DNA of 22,162 nucleotides from a virus: positions 1 to 22,162 of the IMG/VR virus record IMGVR_UViG_3300007276_000344; one strand, given 5' to 3'. The notes beneath the pieces were generated by a model. The model worked only from the letters and a program-made list of their open reading frames with translations. It had not been told where the DNA came from and did no database searches. Below, one piece after another: positions 1-6,276 of this stretch. Both the position numbers and the translations under genes were made by a program. Position 1 is the stretch's first letter, and each line of letters starts with the position of its first letter.

Positions 1-666
1 CTTAACTCCATCGTTGTCTGCTTTAATGATTTGGTAAGAAATTGCTTGTCTAATCTTAGACTTCATAGCCACGACTGGGTTATCGAATGACTCGATGAAT
101 ACCTTCGGTGACTTCTTAGCCTTCTGCAAGAGATCGTGCTTAATCTCTGAGGTTGCACGATTAACGTCCATTCCGTAAGCTAACGCAACAGACAGAAGCT
201 CATCAAGCTCTTTATTTCGAAGCATGTTAATTGCATCGTTAACCAAAAAATCTTGACTAATATCTTTCTCCACGTTCTCAACAACGTCAACGAGAAAAAA
301 AGCATTCCCTCCGTTAGCTTTATTGTCAGGATGAACTTCTAAATAGGCCTGAAGGTTTGGCTTGTTTGAAGGAACCAAAAGGTTTCCCATCGTAAATATG
401 ACGGGTGTTTTTACCGAAAACTCACCTTGCTCGTCTTTAAATATAGAGTGTTCGTTCTCGCAATATCGGATCTCTCTAACTCTTTTGGACTCCTCGTCAA
501 ATACTGTAATTCCGCTCTGCATAAGCATAAGCACGGCTTTTGATCGAATGGACTTATAGTGAGCGGGTGCAGAAGTAGAATTTTCTACTCTTCTGATTTT
601 AGGCTTTCTAGGAGATTCCTGATTTTTTTTTGGTCGTCCAGGCGACTTCTTTGTTTGTGTAGGCAT
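1..666 (-). CDS. Hypothetical phage virion-associated protein, 3' end cut off by window edge
   Basis: The reading frame opens with ATG at 666-664 and has no stop down to base 1, so at least 222 residues are present and the C-terminus lies outside the window. The first ~25 residues are Lys/Arg/Pro-rich (MPTQTKKSPGRPKKNQESPR) with a GRPKK core that resembles an AT-hook. The rest is a mixed, soluble-looking sequence with no membrane segment; it includes an acidic stretch (DVVENVEKDISQDF) and a helical part around RNKELDELLSVALAYGMD. The gene follows the putative major capsid gene in the same direction, separated by a strong terminator. Genes just downstream of capsid are often head-completion proteins, but I do not recognise the family and assign no function. 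No Shine-Dalgarno sequence precedes the ATG; the leader is A/T-rich. Confidence 0.8.
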   Translation of the reverse strand, partial: MPTQTKKSPGRPKKNQESPRKPKIRRVENSTSAPAHYKSIRSKAVLMLMQSGITVFDEESKRVREIRYCENEHSIFKDEQGEFSVKTPVIFTMGNLLVPSNKPNLQAYLEVHPDNKANGGNAFFLVDVVENVEKDISQDFLVNDAINMLRNKELDELLSVALAYGMDVNRATSEIKHDLLQKAKKSPKVFIESFDNPVVAMKSKIRQAISYQIIKADNDGVK

Positions 667-682
667 GATTGAATGAAATTGA

Positions 683-730
683 AATTAAAAAAAAAGAGAT
701 AAAAGAAGGGGCTAGGCATTTCCCAGCCCC
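683..730 (-). terminator. Rho-independent terminator after the capsid gene
   Basis: On the minus strand, 19 bases after the capsid stop codon, GGGGCT (730-725) pairs with AGCCCC (713-708) around an 11-base loop that can form further G-C pairs. It is followed by TTCTTTTATCTC and a run of nine T. This is a convincing intrinsic terminator or attenuator placed between the capsid gene and the partial gene at 1-666, and would lower expression of the latter relative to capsid. Confidence 0.75.
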
Positions 731-748
731 CTCGATTACCGATAGGTA

Positions 749-2137
749 TTATCCTTGGAGTAATACGTGCTGGTTAGCAGCACGAGTCACCAAGTTACAC
801 TCAGAGCGATAGTTAAACTTAACGGTATCCTTACCGCTAGTTACGTGCCCAAGAACTCCACCGCCTTCTACCCAGTGCTCCATTTCGCGAGAGTAGTTGC
901 CAGCAGCTTTGTAGTTCATCTCCAAGGCTGGAGACTTAACACCAGTGTTAGCATCAGCAACCTGAGTCATTGGAATCATAGCTCCAGTAGGTCCTCCGAT
1001 ACCACCCAATGTCGGGTCGTTCAACAGCTTCCAGTCGTGCTTGTGGAAAGTATATCCACCGCGAGTAAACGACTTAAAGCCAAGGTTTACAGCCATGTCT
1101 TTGTCGTTATTAAACGCACCGAACTGAGAAGCCAAACCAGAAGTAATGTCAGCTCCAACACCAGCAGCCAACATGTCGTCGATTTTCAAAGACTGAGCTC
1201 TGTTCAAGTACATGGCGTACTCAGAAGAAGCTCCTTCCTTGTCTAACTGAAGAAGAATTGGATCAAAATCAGTAAAAGTGGCAGCTGAGCCAGAAACAGT
1301 GATTCCTCTCTTTTCAACAGCTTCGAAGTAACCTTCAGAAGGAACGATAGCCTTACCGCCGACAGTAACGGAAGCCCCGTTATTTGCCTCAGCATACAAC
1401 AACATCATTTCTCTTTCGTTCATGAAGCGCTTACGAGCATCCATTTCGTTCTTCAAGTACCACATGTACTGACCGTTCACGTTCAACCAACCGATGTTAG
1501 TAGCTTGAGAGCCGCTAACTTCGTACATCTCCTTAGTGATGATGTATGGGTTTTCACGCTTTACCAAACCAGTCTGGTAGAAAGCTGATGGCTGCTCAGT
1601 GCCTTGAGCGTGCATATTACCAATGATTGCAAACTTACCAGAAAAGTCACTAGAGGTACCAACATCGGTGCTAGTGTCAGTCTTTCCAAGATCAACAACT
1701 GTAAGTTTGTTTCTCGACGTAGTTGTAGTGCCGTCAGTATCATCCACGACCGCAGTAACGAGAAGTCGATCTCCATTTGGGCTAAGCAAAACGTCATTAG
1801 CGCGAGCTACAGTAGATACATCAACGTCGTCCGTGTTGGATGCCTCAAGGAAAATGGTGTCCGCAGATGCATCATAAAAACCAGATACAGTCTTGTGCAA
1901 ACGACCTTCTTCGTACCACTCAACCTTATCTGAGGTACCTGCGTTCTTCTTAGCGCCTGTGAGCTCCAAGAATCCAGTGATGCCCTGATCACCATAAGTT
2001 TGTACATAAAGATCTCTCACGTCGGGCTTCGTGGGATCAATTAAAGTTGCCAAAGAAACATAGTTCTGTGGCGTTGCTTGCAGACCACCACCATTTACGG
2101 TTGCGTCTACTGCATTACTGGGCGTTCCAAATGCCAT
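749..2137 (-). CDS. Probable major capsid protein
   Basis: This 462-residue protein has no signal peptide or membrane segment and is rich in small and polar residues. It contains long beta-prone stretches and a C-terminus ending NYRSECNLVTRAANQHVLLQ, a style of ending I associate with phage major capsid proteins. Position supports the call: it follows a 370-aa acidic scaffold-like gene by 19 bp and is followed by a strong terminator, the usual layout for an abundant shell protein. No prohead protease gene or obvious N-terminal delta domain is present, so the scaffold is probably the separate upstream protein. The start at 2137 follows an A-rich leader (AAAAAACAAATATT) rather than a Shine-Dalgarno site. 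An HK97-type fold is expected from the family context but cannot be shown here. The alternative would be another abundant head protein. Confidence 0.7.
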   Translation of the reverse strand: MAFGTPSNAVDATVNGGGLQATPQNYVSLATLIDPTKPDVRDLYVQTYGDQGITGFLELTGAKKNAGTSDKVEWYEEGRLHKTVSGFYDASADTIFLEASNTDDVDVSTVARANDVLLSPNGDRLLVTAVVDDTDGTTTTSRNKLTVVDLGKTDTSTDVGTSSDFSGKFAIIGNMHAQGTEQPSAFYQTGLVKRENPYIITKEMYEVSGSQATNIGWLNVNGQYMWYLKNEMDARKRFMNEREMMLLYAEANNGASVTVGGKAIVPSEGYFEAVEKRGITVSGSAATFTDFDPILLQLDKEGASSEYAMYLNRAQSLKIDDMLAAGVGADITSGLASQFGAFNNDKDMAVNLGFKSFTRGGYTFHKHDWKLLNDPTLGGIGGPTGAMIPMTQVADANTGVKSPALEMNYKAAGNYSREMEHWVEGGGVLGHVTSGKDTVKFNYRSECNLVTRAANQHVLLQG

Positions 2138-2156
2138 AATATTTGTTTTTTAAAAA

Positions 2157-3269
2157 TTAGATAAATCCGAACCCTCCCTTATTCACCCCCAGCGCTTCTT
2201 TTAGTTGCTGAGTCAGTGGGTCGGGCCCATTAGGTGTTTGGCCTTGACGAGGTGACGTTGGAGATGAATTAGCAGCTCTTTGCACCACACCGCGTTGAGC
2301 GTCAGACATCCCTTGTCTGTAAACAGACTGGATAATATTGTCTACGTTATCAATCACAGCTCTGTGCATATTGAGTGTGTCATAATCCCAACTTCCATCT
2401 TCTCTCACGTAAGGATTGAAGAATTCGTCTAGGCGAGCGTTTTTGTCCGCAAGGACATTTTTATAATTGTTGTCTAAACCGAATGTAAAGCTCTTTCCGT
2501 TTCCGAGATCAAATTCGATCCCATCTAAAGCGTCAAGCTCTTGTTTCATTCCGCTTATCCACTCTTCATCGACGACTGAATCGGGGCCTCCTTCTTCACG
2601 TTCTGGAGCTGCGTAATTATCACGCAAATCCTCGATGAAGCTTCTAGCCTCTTGAGCGTCAATTTTGAGTTGCAACTGAGAAACTTTAACCTCTTGTTCT
2701 GAATGAACATCGGGATCAAGTTTGTACTTACTAGACAGCAAAGTGTTAATCTCATCCTGCGATAGGTTTGGATACTCAGATGCCATTTCCACCTGAATAG
2801 CAGTCATATCATCCATTTCGGATGGGTTTAACTGCTGGTAAATAAACCAGTCTGCTGGATCCCTACCTGTGTCATTCACAAAGTTGGCGATAGCACTTAC
2901 GCGGTCGTCTAGCTCGCGTGACTCTTGTTGCTGCGTCAAATCTTCAAACGAGTTCAGTTCTCTTCCAAGCCTTTCGCTAAGAAAATTGAGGACTTCAGCG
3001 TCTAGATTTTCAGCATATGATTCTTGAGCATCTTGCTGATCGGGCTGATGCTCTTGATATCCTTCTGTTGTTGCGTTGAACTCACCTTCAGGGCTATCTA
3101 CAGTTTCTTGTTCTGTCGATGGCTCTGCTGTTGGTTCAGCCGCAGGGTTTTGCATAGCAGAGACTTCTTCGTCGCTTACAAAGCTAAATGACGGTGTAGA
3201 CTCTTCTGGTGTAGAAACGGGAGCCTCTTGCTCCATCCCTTCTACGGGTTGTGTATTTTCGTTTTCCAT
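2157..3269 (-). CDS. Putative scaffolding protein
   Basis: This 370-residue protein is strongly acidic. Its first ~95 residues are low-complexity and rich in Glu, Gln, Pro, Ser and Thr. A helical, charged middle follows (for example QEVKVSQLQLKIDAQEARSF), and the tail is Pro/Gln/Gly-rich, ending NKGGFGFI. This disordered-acidic plus helical composition, in a gene immediately upstream of the probable major capsid gene, is the usual picture of a phage scaffold. No catalytic motif for a prohead protease is visible. The gene starts 18 bp after the stop of the 87-aa gene, in an A/T-rich leader, and is probably co-transcribed with it and with capsid. The function is inferred from composition and position, not from a recognised domain. 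A capsid-associated internal protein is the main alternative. Confidence 0.6.
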   Translation of the reverse strand: MENENTQPVEGMEQEAPVSTPEESTPSFSFVSDEEVSAMQNPAAEPTAEPSTEQETVDSPEGEFNATTEGYQEHQPDQQDAQESYAENLDAEVLNFLSERLGRELNSFEDLTQQQESRELDDRVSAIANFVNDTGRDPADWFIYQQLNPSEMDDMTAIQVEMASEYPNLSQDEINTLLSSKYKLDPDVHSEQEVKVSQLQLKIDAQEARSFIEDLRDNYAAPEREEGGPDSVVDEEWISGMKQELDALDGIEFDLGNGKSFTFGLDNNYKNVLADKNARLDEFFNPYVREDGSWDYDTLNMHRAVIDNVDNIIQSVYRQGMSDAQRGVVQRAANSSPTSPRQGQTPNGPDPLTQQLKEALGVNKGGFGFI

Positions 3270-3287
3270 TAAATTAAGATTGTTTTT

Positions 3288-3551
3288 TTAGGTGTATGCA
3301 ATAACGGCGCAGCCCACAGTGTTGGGGACCACAATACTCGTGTATTCACCTTCGATAGTTTGTCCCTCCTTTAGGATAAGGTCGTAGCCGTCGCTGTCTT
3401 GAGTTCCGTTAACATAAAAGTTAGGAGAGGTGACGCCATAAGTTCCAGCGCCTGTAACCGTAAACTTAAAAAAGCTTTTCCCTGTAGGGGCATTTAGAGT
3501 CGTATTGATGGCACCTACGTGAACCTCGCTCACACTGTTTGGATATCCCAT
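3288..3551 (-). CDS. Small hypothetical protein, possible head-associated beta protein
   Basis: This 87-residue protein is rich in Thr, Val, Gly and Ser, with alternating hydrophobic residues (FFKFTVTGAGTYGV; YDLILKEGQTIEGEY) that suggest a small all-beta fold. There is no signal peptide and no cysteine pair. It is the first gene of the scaffold/capsid group and has its own promoter-like box 18 bases upstream of the ATG. Position next to scaffold and capsid suggests a virion role such as capsid decoration, but I do not recognise the family. Confidence 0.65.
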   Translation of the reverse strand: MGYPNSVSEVHVGAINTTLNAPTGKSFFKFTVTGAGTYGVTSPNFYVNGTQDSDGYDLILKEGQTIEGEYTSIVVPNTVGCAVIAYT

Positions 3552-3569
3552 AATTCTTTACTTTAAGTG

Positions 3570-3577
3570 CAAATATA
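3570..3577 (-). promoter_or_regulatory. Bacteroidota-type -7 promoter element for the scaffold/capsid genes
   Basis: On the minus strand this reads TATATTTG, a full match to the Bacteroidota TAnnTTTG element. It sits in a 37-bp gap, 18 bases from the ATG at 3551, which would leave a leader of about 15 nt. No convincing -33 TTTG lies 19-21 bases further upstream, so the call rests on the -7 match and on its repeated placement in other gaps of this window. Confidence 0.5.
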
Positions 3578-3588
3578 TAACTTATTTA

Positions 3589-3774
3589 TTACCCGTGATT
3601 TACCAGCTTGAAGCTAGCCTCCTTGATGGCGTTGGGATGCGAAGTATATTCACCCTTCATAAGAAAGTATCTACCACGCTCTTCCATCCAGTGAAAACCA
3701 GCAGGAGCAGGAACAGACTTCGTAGCGGAGCTAACTTTGAGCTTACCGCCCTTGTTGTACTTCACGGTATTCAT
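3589..3774 (-). CDS. Small conserved-looking hypothetical protein (PAGFHWMEE motif)
   Basis: This is a 61-residue basic protein starting MNTVKYNKGGKLKV and containing PAGFHWMEERGRYFLMKGEY, a compact aromatic-rich segment I associate with small marine-phage proteins of unknown role. I chose the ATG at 3774, which overlaps the TAA stop of the preceding gene as TAATG, the same coupling seen elsewhere in this window; a GTG two codons upstream is possible but less likely. It lies between the basic 95-aa protein and the scaffold/capsid group, and may be a minor virion component. No function is assigned. Confidence 0.6.
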   Translation of the reverse strand: MNTVKYNKGGKLKVSSATKSVPAPAGFHWMEERGRYFLMKGEYTSHPNAIKEASFKLVNHG

Positions 3775-4061
3775 TACCACTTTACTTTATTGGCCCAGTA
3801 AGCCGCACTGCTTTTGCCTTTGGCTATATTCTTTCTGTGTCTGGCTTTAAACGACTTGCGTTTCGCTTTCATGCGAGCGCTCTCTCCAGCCTTCGGCTTA
3901 CCCGCAGTGCTTGCCCCTCGTTCCCCGAAGCGAATAATCTTTACCTTTCCGCCTTCGCGTACTGCTACGATATGCGACTTTTTACCGCTAGTAGATCGCT
4001 TGGGTTTGTTTAACCCAGACAGCCCAAATCGCTTAAGTTTCTTTTTTACATCTTCGGCCAT
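3774..4061 (-). CDS. Very basic small protein, DUF5872-like (SFKARH...AAYWANKVKW)
   Basis: This is a 95-residue protein in which Lys and Arg make up roughly a third of residues. The motif order is: a KKLKRFGLSGLNKPKRS N-terminus, then HIVAVREGGKVKIIRFGERG, then an AGESARMKAKRKSFKARHR stretch, and SSAAYWANKVKW at the end. The pattern of FG, then SFKARH, then YW.xKW recurs in marine phage virion-region proteins that I associate with DUF5872, a family without an established function. The charge suggests nucleic-acid or capsid-interior binding, which is inference. The start is placed at ATG 4061 rather than 4094, because the upstream extension would be translated from within the terminator. The gene is the first after that terminator and shares a TAATG junction with the next gene. 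Confidence 0.7.
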   Translation of the reverse strand: MAEDVKKKLKRFGLSGLNKPKRSTSGKKSHIVAVREGGKVKIIRFGERGASTAGKPKAGESARMKAKRKSFKARHRKNIAKGKSSAAYWANKVKW

Positions 4062-4065
4062 AAGG

Positions 4066-4073
4066 CAAAGATA
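4066..4073 (-). promoter_or_regulatory. Possible -7 promoter element just before the basic protein gene
   Basis: The minus strand reads TATCTTTG, matching TAnnTTTG, only 4 bases before the ATG at 4061 and directly after the terminator's T-tract. If used, the transcript would be essentially leaderless. The close spacing and lack of a -33 element make this weaker than the other boxes. Confidence 0.3.
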
Positions 4074-4107
4074 ACAAAAACAAAAAAGGCCCACGAGGGG
4101 CCCTTTC
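4074..4107 (-). terminator. Rho-independent terminator after the 90-aa gene
   Basis: On the minus strand, GGCCC (4102-4098 read as its complement) pairs with 4092-4088 around a 5-base loop, extended by A-T pairs past one mismatch. It is followed by TTTTTTGTTTTTG. It closes the fibre/lectin transcription unit before the basic-protein/scaffold/capsid unit. Confidence 0.6.
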
Positions 4108-4128
4108 TTAAGTATAAGCTACTGTGTA

Positions 4129-4401
4129 TTAACTATCTAAAGTTGCCTCAGGAAACGCCTGAGCAATTGCCGAATCAACGATCACATCCAAGTCTGTTTC
4201 CCCAGCAGCGTTGTTGTACTGAACGTTTAGGTTGTGTACAAACACGCCACCGTTCTCTACTGCTTTCATGCCGATGTATACGTTCTCTTCATGAACACTC
4301 ACCTGCATAACAGATAGGGTTGGATTTAGAATCGTGAAGTGATTCTCGAATTCTTTTTCGCCTGCGATAGACCAGGACTTTGATTGAAATGAAAATGCCA
4401 T
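4129..4401 (-). CDS. Hypothetical virion-region protein
   Basis: This 90-residue acidic protein starts MAFSFQSKSWSIAGEKEF and has alternating polar/hydrophobic strands (HFTILNPTLSVMQVSVH; FVHNLNVQYNN), suggesting a small beta-rich domain. It has no signal peptide or cysteines. It lies 26 bp downstream of the second lectin gene with its own TAnnTTTG box in that gap, and is followed by a terminator, so it could be expressed alone as well as by read-through. I do not recognise it. The beta-rich look and the neighbours make a structural role more likely than an enzymatic one. Confidence 0.6.
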   Translation of the reverse strand: MAFSFQSKSWSIAGEKEFENHFTILNPTLSVMQVSVHEENVYIGMKAVENGGVFVHNLNVQYNNAAGETDLDVIVDSAIAQAFPEATLDS

Positions 4402-4418
4402 AATTAAAAAGTTTAGCG

Positions 4419-4426
4419 CAAAGGTA
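4419..4426 (-). promoter_or_regulatory. Bacteroidota-type -7 promoter element before the 90-aa gene
   Basis: The minus strand reads TACCTTTG, matching TAnnTTTG, 17 bases from the ATG at 4401 and just past the stop of the lectin gene (4428). The distance agrees with the boxes at 3570 and 21719. No clear -33 element is visible. Confidence 0.45.
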
Positions 4427-4427
4427 A

Positions 4428-5090
4428 TTAAATAAATCTATTTTTTAATGCGTTGTAGTTTTGGAGGACTTCTGAGTCGGAAAGCGCTCGATTATACACT
4501 TTAGCAATAGCTAAGTTCCCTCCAAACTCGTCCCCAGCAGCCTGATCGCTACAAGCTAACCTTAAGGAGTTTGTGGAAATAAGCGCCGTGGGAACCGTTC
4601 CACTTACTGTGTTTGTTATTCCGTCACCCAGAATAGTATGAGTAGAACCGTTTCTCCTAGACACAATGTAATGCCAATCGCCTTCTGAAAGCGTAACATA
4701 CCTTCCAAATGGAGACGAAGATTCCCGCACTCCTCCCCCCCAGGAATTTTGATTGTTACTGTTTCTCCCAACCCAAAAACCACTAATGTAATTTTTGTCA
4801 AATATCCTTTCGTATGTATTAATACTTGAGTCTTTTTTAAACCAAGCGCAAGCTGTAAAGTCGCCTAAAGCGTCGTTAAAAGGCGTTAACACTTTATCAT
4901 CAACCCCATCAAACACAATACTTCCCCCATTATCAGAAGAATATGTAGGCCCATTAGTTAAGGTACCGTTATTGCTACCCACTAAGTCTGACCAAGCAGT
5001 CCCAGATCCTGGATAGCTATCACCATTCCCAGCATCTACGTAGAACACCAACCCATCCGTCACTATGCTTTTCCCGTAGCTGTAGCTCAT
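4428..5090 (-). CDS. LamG/concanavalin-like lectin-fold protein, copy 2
   Basis: This 220-residue protein is almost entirely one LamG-type (concanavalin-like jelly-roll) domain. The signature runs DGLVFYVDAGNGDSYPG, WSDLVGSNNGTL, GGSIVFDGVDDKV near residues 13-68, and ends LSDSEVLQNYNALKNRFI. Such domains bind glycans and are common in phage adhesins; here it probably contributes to host-surface recognition. It is a tandem paralogue of the 5087-5758 gene, with near-identical N-terminal ~65 residues and a similar C-terminus but a diverged middle. The ATG overlaps the stop of copy 1 as ATGA, so translation is coupled. There is no signal peptide, as expected for a virion protein made in the host cytoplasm. 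Confidence 0.8.
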   Translation of the reverse strand: MSYSYGKSIVTDGLVFYVDAGNGDSYPGSGTAWSDLVGSNNGTLTNGPTYSSDNGGSIVFDGVDDKVLTPFNDALGDFTACAWFKKDSSINTYERIFDKNYISGFWVGRNSNNQNSWGGGVRESSSPFGRYVTLSEGDWHYIVSRRNGSTHTILGDGITNTVSGTVPTALISTNSLRLACSDQAAGDEFGGNLAIAKVYNRALSDSEVLQNYNALKNRFI

Positions 5091-5758
5091 GCGAATCTGT
5101 TTTTAAGGGCGTTATAGTTCTGAGTGATCTCGGCAGCAGAAAGCTCACGATTATATAAAGAAAAAAGAAAAAACTTTCCTTGAAAACGCCATAGTTGATT
5201 TCCATCCGCCCCTATAGTTGCGTCATCCCATACAATTGTTGATTCAGCTGTAGTAGTTTTGATTAACGTGGTGTTTTGATAAAGATTCCAATCACCCCCT
5301 GATTTTGTAGTTATAGCTAAAAGGTGGGGTGTAGTTTTGTTTAAAGAAGATAAAGAAATACTATCTACTCTTGCATTTCTAAATGTGTCAAAATATGCCA
5401 ATCCATTTGTCCACGGATAGTGTGGACGTTCATTGGACCCGCCAAATCCAAATATTCCAGTTTGCTCAGCACTAGGAGAGTTGCTGTTACAGGCGACCCA
5501 GCAAAGTAGAGTTGCCTCTCCATTAAAATCACTCGTGCTAATGTTAGATACATCTACACGATCATCAACCCCATCAAACACAATACTCCCCCCATTCCCA
5601 CTATCAAACGTAGGCCCATTTGTTAAAGTACCATTATTGCTACCTACTAAATCACTCCACGTAGTCCCGCTACCAGGATACGACTTGCTGTTCCCTGCGT
5701 CTACATAGAATACTAGCCCATCGGTTACGATAGGTGCGTTATTTGCAAACCCACCCAT
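5087..5758 (-). CDS. LamG/concanavalin-like lectin-fold protein, copy 1
   Basis: This 223-residue protein carries one LamG-type jelly-roll domain: DGLVFYVDAGNSKSYPG, WSDLVGSNNGTL, GGSIVFDGVDDRV, then a diverged middle (LLCWVACNSNS...GIFGFGGSNERPHYP), and LSAAEITQNYNALKNRFA at the end. The likely role is glycan binding in a virion adhesin, by family knowledge. Its ATG directly follows the TAA stop of the 84-aa gene (TAAATG), and its own stop overlaps the next lectin start by 4 bases. Comparison with its neighbour shows a shared framework and a changed centre, consistent with duplication and specialisation. Whether it sits on head or tail cannot be told from sequence. Confidence 0.8.
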   Translation of the reverse strand: MGGFANNAPIVTDGLVFYVDAGNSKSYPGSGTTWSDLVGSNNGTLTNGPTFDSGNGGSIVFDGVDDRVDVSNISTSDFNGEATLLCWVACNSNSPSAEQTGIFGFGGSNERPHYPWTNGLAYFDTFRNARVDSISLSSLNKTTPHLLAITTKSGGDWNLYQNTTLIKTTTAESTIVWDDATIGADGNQLWRFQGKFFLFSLYNRELSAAEITQNYNALKNRFA

Positions 5759-6013
5759 TTAGATCTCTGCGTTAGGGTCAGTCCACTCAGGTCCAGCCAA
5801 CAGCGTAAGAATCTCTTCGTGAGAATATTCCTGACTGCGTGTAGTAAGAGCAACTACCGAAGGTGGTTGGTCCCCTTCGTACTTCACGAAGCTCTGCGTG
5901 TTAGCTAAGTTCTTTCTCAGCGTATCTGATGATGTCTCCATGACTTCAGAGAAGTCGATTGTATCTACCTCTGATAGGTCGAAGACTACGTAATGTCTGT
6001 TTTCAAAATGCAT
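5759..6013 (-). CDS. Hypothetical small protein in fibre operon
   Basis: This 84-residue acidic protein opens MHFENRHYVVFDLSEVDTID and continues with a helical, charged stretch (SEVMETSSDTLRKNLANTQSF) and a C-terminus ending GPEWTDPNAEI. There is no signal peptide, membrane segment or recognisable motif. It is sandwiched 4 bp after the 85-aa gene and abutting the first lectin gene, so it is clearly part of the fibre operon. It may be a fibre-assembly chaperone or a small connector, but this is only positional inference. Confidence 0.6.
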   Translation of the reverse strand: MHFENRHYVVFDLSEVDTIDFSEVMETSSDTLRKNLANTQSFVKYEGDQPPSVVALTTRSQEYSHEEILTLLAGPEWTDPNAEI

Positions 6014-6017
6014 TTTA

Positions 6018-6275
6018 TTATGGTTTAATTCCGTATTCCCCTGGTTCTAGCGTGTACGTAATAGTACCTCCGTTAGCAATATCCAAATAAGTGTAAGCCC
6101 TTGGAGAGGAAACATCCATAGATTGATATGTAGCCTGCCAAGTTGTTTCGTTAATCTGTACACACTCATTTAGAGTGGCTTGATCAAATGAAAACCCAAA
6201 GTTTGGGCAATTAGAGTCCGACCACGTTTCTTCAAGCTCAGACTGAGAGGTTACGTTTACTGTGTATTGTGCCAT
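6018..6275 (-). CDS. Hypothetical small beta-rich protein in fibre operon
   Basis: This 85-residue acidic protein starts MAQYTVNVTSQSELEETW and is rich in Thr, Ser and Tyr, ending TITYTLEPGEYGIKP; it looks all-beta. I chose the ATG at 6275, which lies one base after the stop of the RCC1-like gene, over an in-frame ATG at 6335 that would overlap that gene by about 60 bases. No domain is recognised. Context suggests a minor fibre or adhesin component. Confidence 0.6.
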   Translation of the reverse strand: MAQYTVNVTSQSELEETWSDSNCPNFGFSFDQATLNECVQINETTWQATYQSMDVSSPRAYTYLDIANGGTITYTLEPGEYGIKP

Positions 6276-6276
6276 G

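Noticed and set aside
767-1246. A 159-codon open frame on the plus strand
   Set aside because: It lies wholly antisense to the capsid gene, has a composition typical of shadow frames, and has no promoter or leader.
4062-4094. An 11-residue N-terminal extension (MGLFCFCYLCL) of the basic protein
   Set aside because: It would be translated from the terminator hairpin and T-tract, and its Cys/Phe/Leu composition differs from the rest; ATG 4061 is better.
5598-5612. An internal TAnnTTTG match inside the first lectin gene
   Set aside because: It lies deep within a coding region and not before any gene; one such match is expected by chance.
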